Shown: piece after piece, positions 11,804 to 14,197 of the stretch
Numbering within the stretch: the stretch's first letter is position 1
Layout of the letters: every line of letters starts with the position of its first letter
Assembly: GCA_031178585.1 (NCBI GenBank)
Contig: JAPSIT010000040.1
Span: 1-14,197, forward strand
DNA from: Arthrobacter sp.
Lineage (GTDB): Bacteria; Actinomycetota; Actinomycetes; Actinomycetales; Micrococcaceae
Length of the DNA: 14,197 nt
Reading direction: 5' to 3'
Position numbers and translations under genes: made by a program
The notes under the pieces: model-generated
Databases searched by the model: none
The model's input: the letters and a program-made list of their open reading frames with translations, nothing else
Told to the model about the DNA's origin: nothing

Positions 11804-14197
11804 ATGTTCCTGCTCGATCCACTGACGCCGGAGGCGCCCCGTGACCTGGTGTTCTCGGCCAGTGATCTCGTTACGGCCAGTGAGTGTGAATATCGCACGC
11901 TCCGGATCCTCGACGAAAAGCTGGGGCGCTCCCCCAAAGCCGACTTGCCGGCGGATGAAATGCAGGCCCGCGCCGGGAAACTCGGCGACATCCACGAACA
12001 CAAGGTGCTGGACAAGCTCATCGCCCAGTTCGGCACTTGGGACCGGTCTCGCGGTACCGGCGTCTACAGCATTGAGCGCGGAACCACGGACCGCGCCGAC
12101 CTGACAGCCAAGCACCAGGAAACTGCCGCTGCCCTCCGGTCCGGTGCGGACGTGGTCTTCCAGGCGACCTTCTTCGACGGCGAATTCCTCGGCTACGCGG
12201 ATTTCCTGGTAAAGGAAGCCCCTGAGGGCACTGAAGGAGGAGCCTCCCGAGCAGCTGGCAGGGCCACCGACGGTACGCCACCGCGCTACGCGGTCTGGGA
12301 CACGAAGCTGGCCCGGCACGCGAAAGTGGGCGCCTTGCTGCAGCTCGCCGCCTATGGGGACCAGCTGATCAAACTCGGACTCGATCCTGCTCCCCGCGTC
12401 ACGCTGGTGCTGGGCAACCTCGAACGCAGCATCCACTCCCTCATCGACCTGCTGCCGGTATTCCGCGATCGCCGCGACCGATTCCGCGAACTCACTGCCG
12501 CCCACCGGGCCTCGGAAGCCCCCATCCAGTGGCAGCAGCCTGGGACCGCGCACTGCGGAAGGTGCGACTACTGCGCCGAACAGGTGTCCGCACACCGCGA
12601 CCTGCTGATGGTCGGTGGCATGAACCTCGTCCAGCGGAAAAAACTCATTACCGACGGCATCACCACCATCGATGCCCTTGCAGAACTCCCGGAGGACAGG
12701 GCAACAGGTTCATGGCGCCGGCTGCGCGAGCAGGCTCGAATGCAGACCGGCTGCGAAGCCCCGGACGGCTTCCGAACCTTCCACAAGGACGGCGAGGAGC
12801 ACACCGTCACCTACAAGGTGCTGGCCGACAATGCCTTGGCCAGCATCCCGGCTCCCAGCGAGGGTGACATCTTCTTCGACTTCGAGGGTGATCCGCTGTG
12901 GCAGGATCCTGCGAGCGGGCAGTGGGGGCTGGAGTACCTCTTCGGTGTGATCGAGGCACCTCTGCCTGGGGATGCGCCCGGTGCGAGTCCGGTCTTCCGG
13001 CCCTTCTGGGCGCACTCCCTGGCGGGTGAACGCAGGGCGTTCCTGGATTTCCTTGCCTATGTGGAGGAGCGCCGGAACCGGTATCCGGACATGCACGTCT
13101 ACCACTACGCCGCGTACGAGAAGACAGCGCTCAGGAAGCTGTCCCTGCGGCATGTCGCAGGTGAGGACATCGTCGATTCCTGGCTTCGTGAAGGCTTGCT
13201 CGTGGATCTCTACGCCACGGTGCGGCACTCCCTGCGGATCTCCGAGGCTTCCTACTCCATCAAGAAACTCGAGCCCCTGTACATGGGCGACAACCTGCGG
13301 TCCGGAGACGTCAAGGATGCCGGTGCCTCCGTGGTGGCCTACGCCGCCTACTGCACCGCGCGCGACGGCGGACCGGAAACCCAGGCCGAGGCCGCCGCCA
13401 TCCTCGCGTCCATCTCCGACTACAACGAGTACGACTGCCTCTCCACCCTGCGCCTGCGGGACTGGCTGCTGCAGCTTGGCCACGATGCGCCCGCTTCAGG
13501 GGATGCACAGGTCTCAGCCGCCGGGGACGAGCCGGAAGGCACTAGCATCGGCACCAGCTCCGGCGTGGAGGCTGTCCCGGAGTTGCAGGACAAAGTACTG
13601 CCCGAGGAAGAGGCACTGCGCGGCTATCTGGGGTCCCTCCCCGACAACCGCGCCCTGACCATGGACGAGCAGGCCGTGGCCATGGTCGCGGCGGCCACCG
13701 GCTACCACCGCCGGGAAGCCAAACAGTTCTGGTGGGAGCATTTCGACCGTCTGGAGTCCGAAGTGGACCATTGGTCGCACCAGCGCAACGTCTTCGTGGT
13801 CGAGGAAGCCGAAGTGGTGTCCGATTGGGCACCGCCCACGTCCCGCGCGCGCACCGAGTCCCGGACGCTGCGCCTGACCGGCACCATGAGTGAGGGCTCG
13901 GAATTCCGGGCAGGCTCCACCTGGTTCCGGATGTTCGAAGATCCGCTGCCTGAGGGGCTTGGGGAGGTCGACGGCGGGCGGACCCCGCGGCCGAAACGAA
14001 GCGGCTCCGCCCTGCACCCCGATGCGAAGGAGTCAGTGTCCCGCGACGGCATCTTCGGGACCCTCATCGAGGCCGTCGAAAACCATCCCGACCAGCCCGG
14101 CAAGTCGATCATCACCATCACCGAGAAGTCGACCGGCAAGGTTCCGCCGTACGTGCAGCTGCCCATGGCGCTCACCTCGGACCGCCCCATTCCCACC
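11804..14197 (+). CDS. TM0106-family RecB-like nuclease, N-terminal 798 codons (runs off right edge)
   Basis: The frame is open from ATG 11804 to the last base, 798 codons, with no stop. GGAGG (11795-11799) lies 4 nt upstream. Residues about 15-260 form a RecB/Cas4-like PD-(D/E)XK nuclease: FSASDLVTASECEYR (17-31), GDIHEH, Asp133 (YADFLVK), Asp166 and Lys168 (WDTKLAR), then QLAAY. Cys28 with Cys251, Cys254 and Cys257 (HCGRCDYC) could hold a 4Fe-4S cluster, as in Cas4 and AddB. Residues about 350-550 look like a DEDD exonuclease-type RNase H fold: FDFEGD (358-363; Asp359, Glu361), YHYAAYEKTAL (433-443) and YNEYD (540-544). The family usually continues into a DNA2/NAM7-type helicase; here only its first part may be present, as the window ends before any Walker A. 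A role in DNA repair or processing is expected but unproven. Confidence 0.85.
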   Translation, partial: MFLLDPLTPEAPRDLVFSASDLVTASECEYRTLRILDEKLGRSPKADLPADEMQARAGKLGDIHEHKVLDKLIAQFGTWDRSRGTGVYSIERGTTDRADLTAKHQETAAALRSGADVVFQATFFDGEFLGYADFLVKEAPEGTEGGASRAAGRATDGTPPRYAVWDTKLARHAKVGALLQLAAYGDQLIKLGLDPAPRVTLVLGNLERSIHSLIDLLPVFRDRRDRFRELTAAHRASEAPIQWQQPGTAHCGRCDYCAEQVSAHRDLLMVGGMNLVQRKKLITDGITTIDALAELPEDRATGSWRRLREQARMQTGCEAPDGFRTFHKDGEEHTVTYKVLADNALASIPAPSEGDIFFDFEGDPLWQDPASGQWGLEYLFGVIEAPLPGDAPGASPVFRPFWAHSLAGERRAFLDFLAYVEERRNRYPDMHVYHYAAYEKTALRKLSLRHVAGEDIVDSWLREGLLVDLYATVRHSLRISEASYSIKKLEPLYMGDNLRSGDVKDAGASVVAYAAYCTARDGGPETQAEAAAILASISDYNEYDCLSTLRLRDWLLQLGHDAPASGDAQVSAAGDEPEGTSIGTSSGVEAVPELQDKVLPEEEALRGYLGSLPDNRALTMDEQAVAMVAAATGYHRREAKQFWWEHFDRLESEVDHWSHQRNVFVVEEAEVVSDWAPPTSRARTESRTLRLTGTMSEGSEFRAGSTWFRMFEDPLPEGLGEVDGGRTPRPKRSGSALHPDAKESVSRDGIFGTLIEAVENHPDQPGKSIITITEKSTGKVPPYVQLPMALTSDRPIPT

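Noticed and set aside
11744..12595. 283-codon open frame on the minus strand
   Set aside because: Shadow of the nuclease gene reading from 11804 on the plus strand, which carries clear RecB-like motifs.
12710..14196. several minus-strand open frames of 160-260 codons
   Set aside because: All lie opposite the uninterrupted plus-strand nuclease frame and show no family features.
1..14197. CRISPR array, tRNA, insertion sequence or prophage
   Set aside because: I looked for regularly spaced repeats, tRNA-like cloverleafs and transposase or integrase motifs and saw none.

Overview
The window reads as chromosomal DNA of a high-GC actinobacterium. Family-level sequence similarity points to Micrococcaceae (Arthrobacter or Pseudarthrobacter type), but that assignment comes from recall of protein families and not from a search. 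Codon use looks uniform. I see no insertion sequence, prophage, tRNA, rRNA or CRISPR array.

Left block, positions 209-7905: a sugar-acid catabolic locus. Six minus-strand genes are packed head to tail, in transcription order: a metabolite:H+ symporter-type MFS transporter (7008-5605), a zinc alcohol dehydrogenase of the L-idonate/L-gulonate 5-dehydrogenase type (5608-4583), D-mannonate dehydratase ManD (4485-3274), a 2-keto-3-deoxygluconate kinase (3277-2282), a fructuronate reductase/mannitol dehydrogenase-family enzyme (2246-828, N-terminus probably longer) and KDPG aldolase (835-209). A FadR-type GntR regulator is divergent from the transporter (7174-7905). Together these encode a full route: sugar acid import, 5-oxidation to D-fructuronate, reduction to D-mannonate, dehydration to KDG, phosphorylation to KDPG, and cleavage to pyruvate plus glyceraldehyde-3-phosphate. 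L-gulonate is the best inferred substrate. No uronate isomerase gene lies in the window, and a 5-ketogluconate reductase is also missing. Several junctions overlap by 4-8 nt (ATGA, GTGA). A perfect 14-bp hairpin separates the first two genes from the last four.

Middle block, 7911-10114: a REP-like intergenic palindrome, a YceI-family protein (minus), an AT-richer gap of about 430 bp, a predicted exported lipoprotein with a DUF1524/HNH nuclease domain (plus), and a small acidic repeat protein of unknown function (minus) that converges on it across a GC hairpin.

Right block, 10281-14197: a glutathione-independent formaldehyde dehydrogenase (minus) with all zinc ligands intact and a repeat-containing upstream region. 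A large plus-strand gene then runs off the right edge. It encodes a TM0106-family protein with a RecB/Cas4-like PD-(D/E)XK nuclease, a likely Fe-S cysteine set and a DEDD-type exonuclease-like domain; the helicase part expected in this family would lie outside. At the left edge, the first 18 codons of a CsbD-like stress protein lie on the minus strand.

Nothing here is a clearly new system. The points most worth a second look are the inferred L-gulonate operon with its intercistronic hairpin, the missing normal start codon in the fructuronate reductase gene, the repeats in two regulatory regions, and the truncated nuclease gene.
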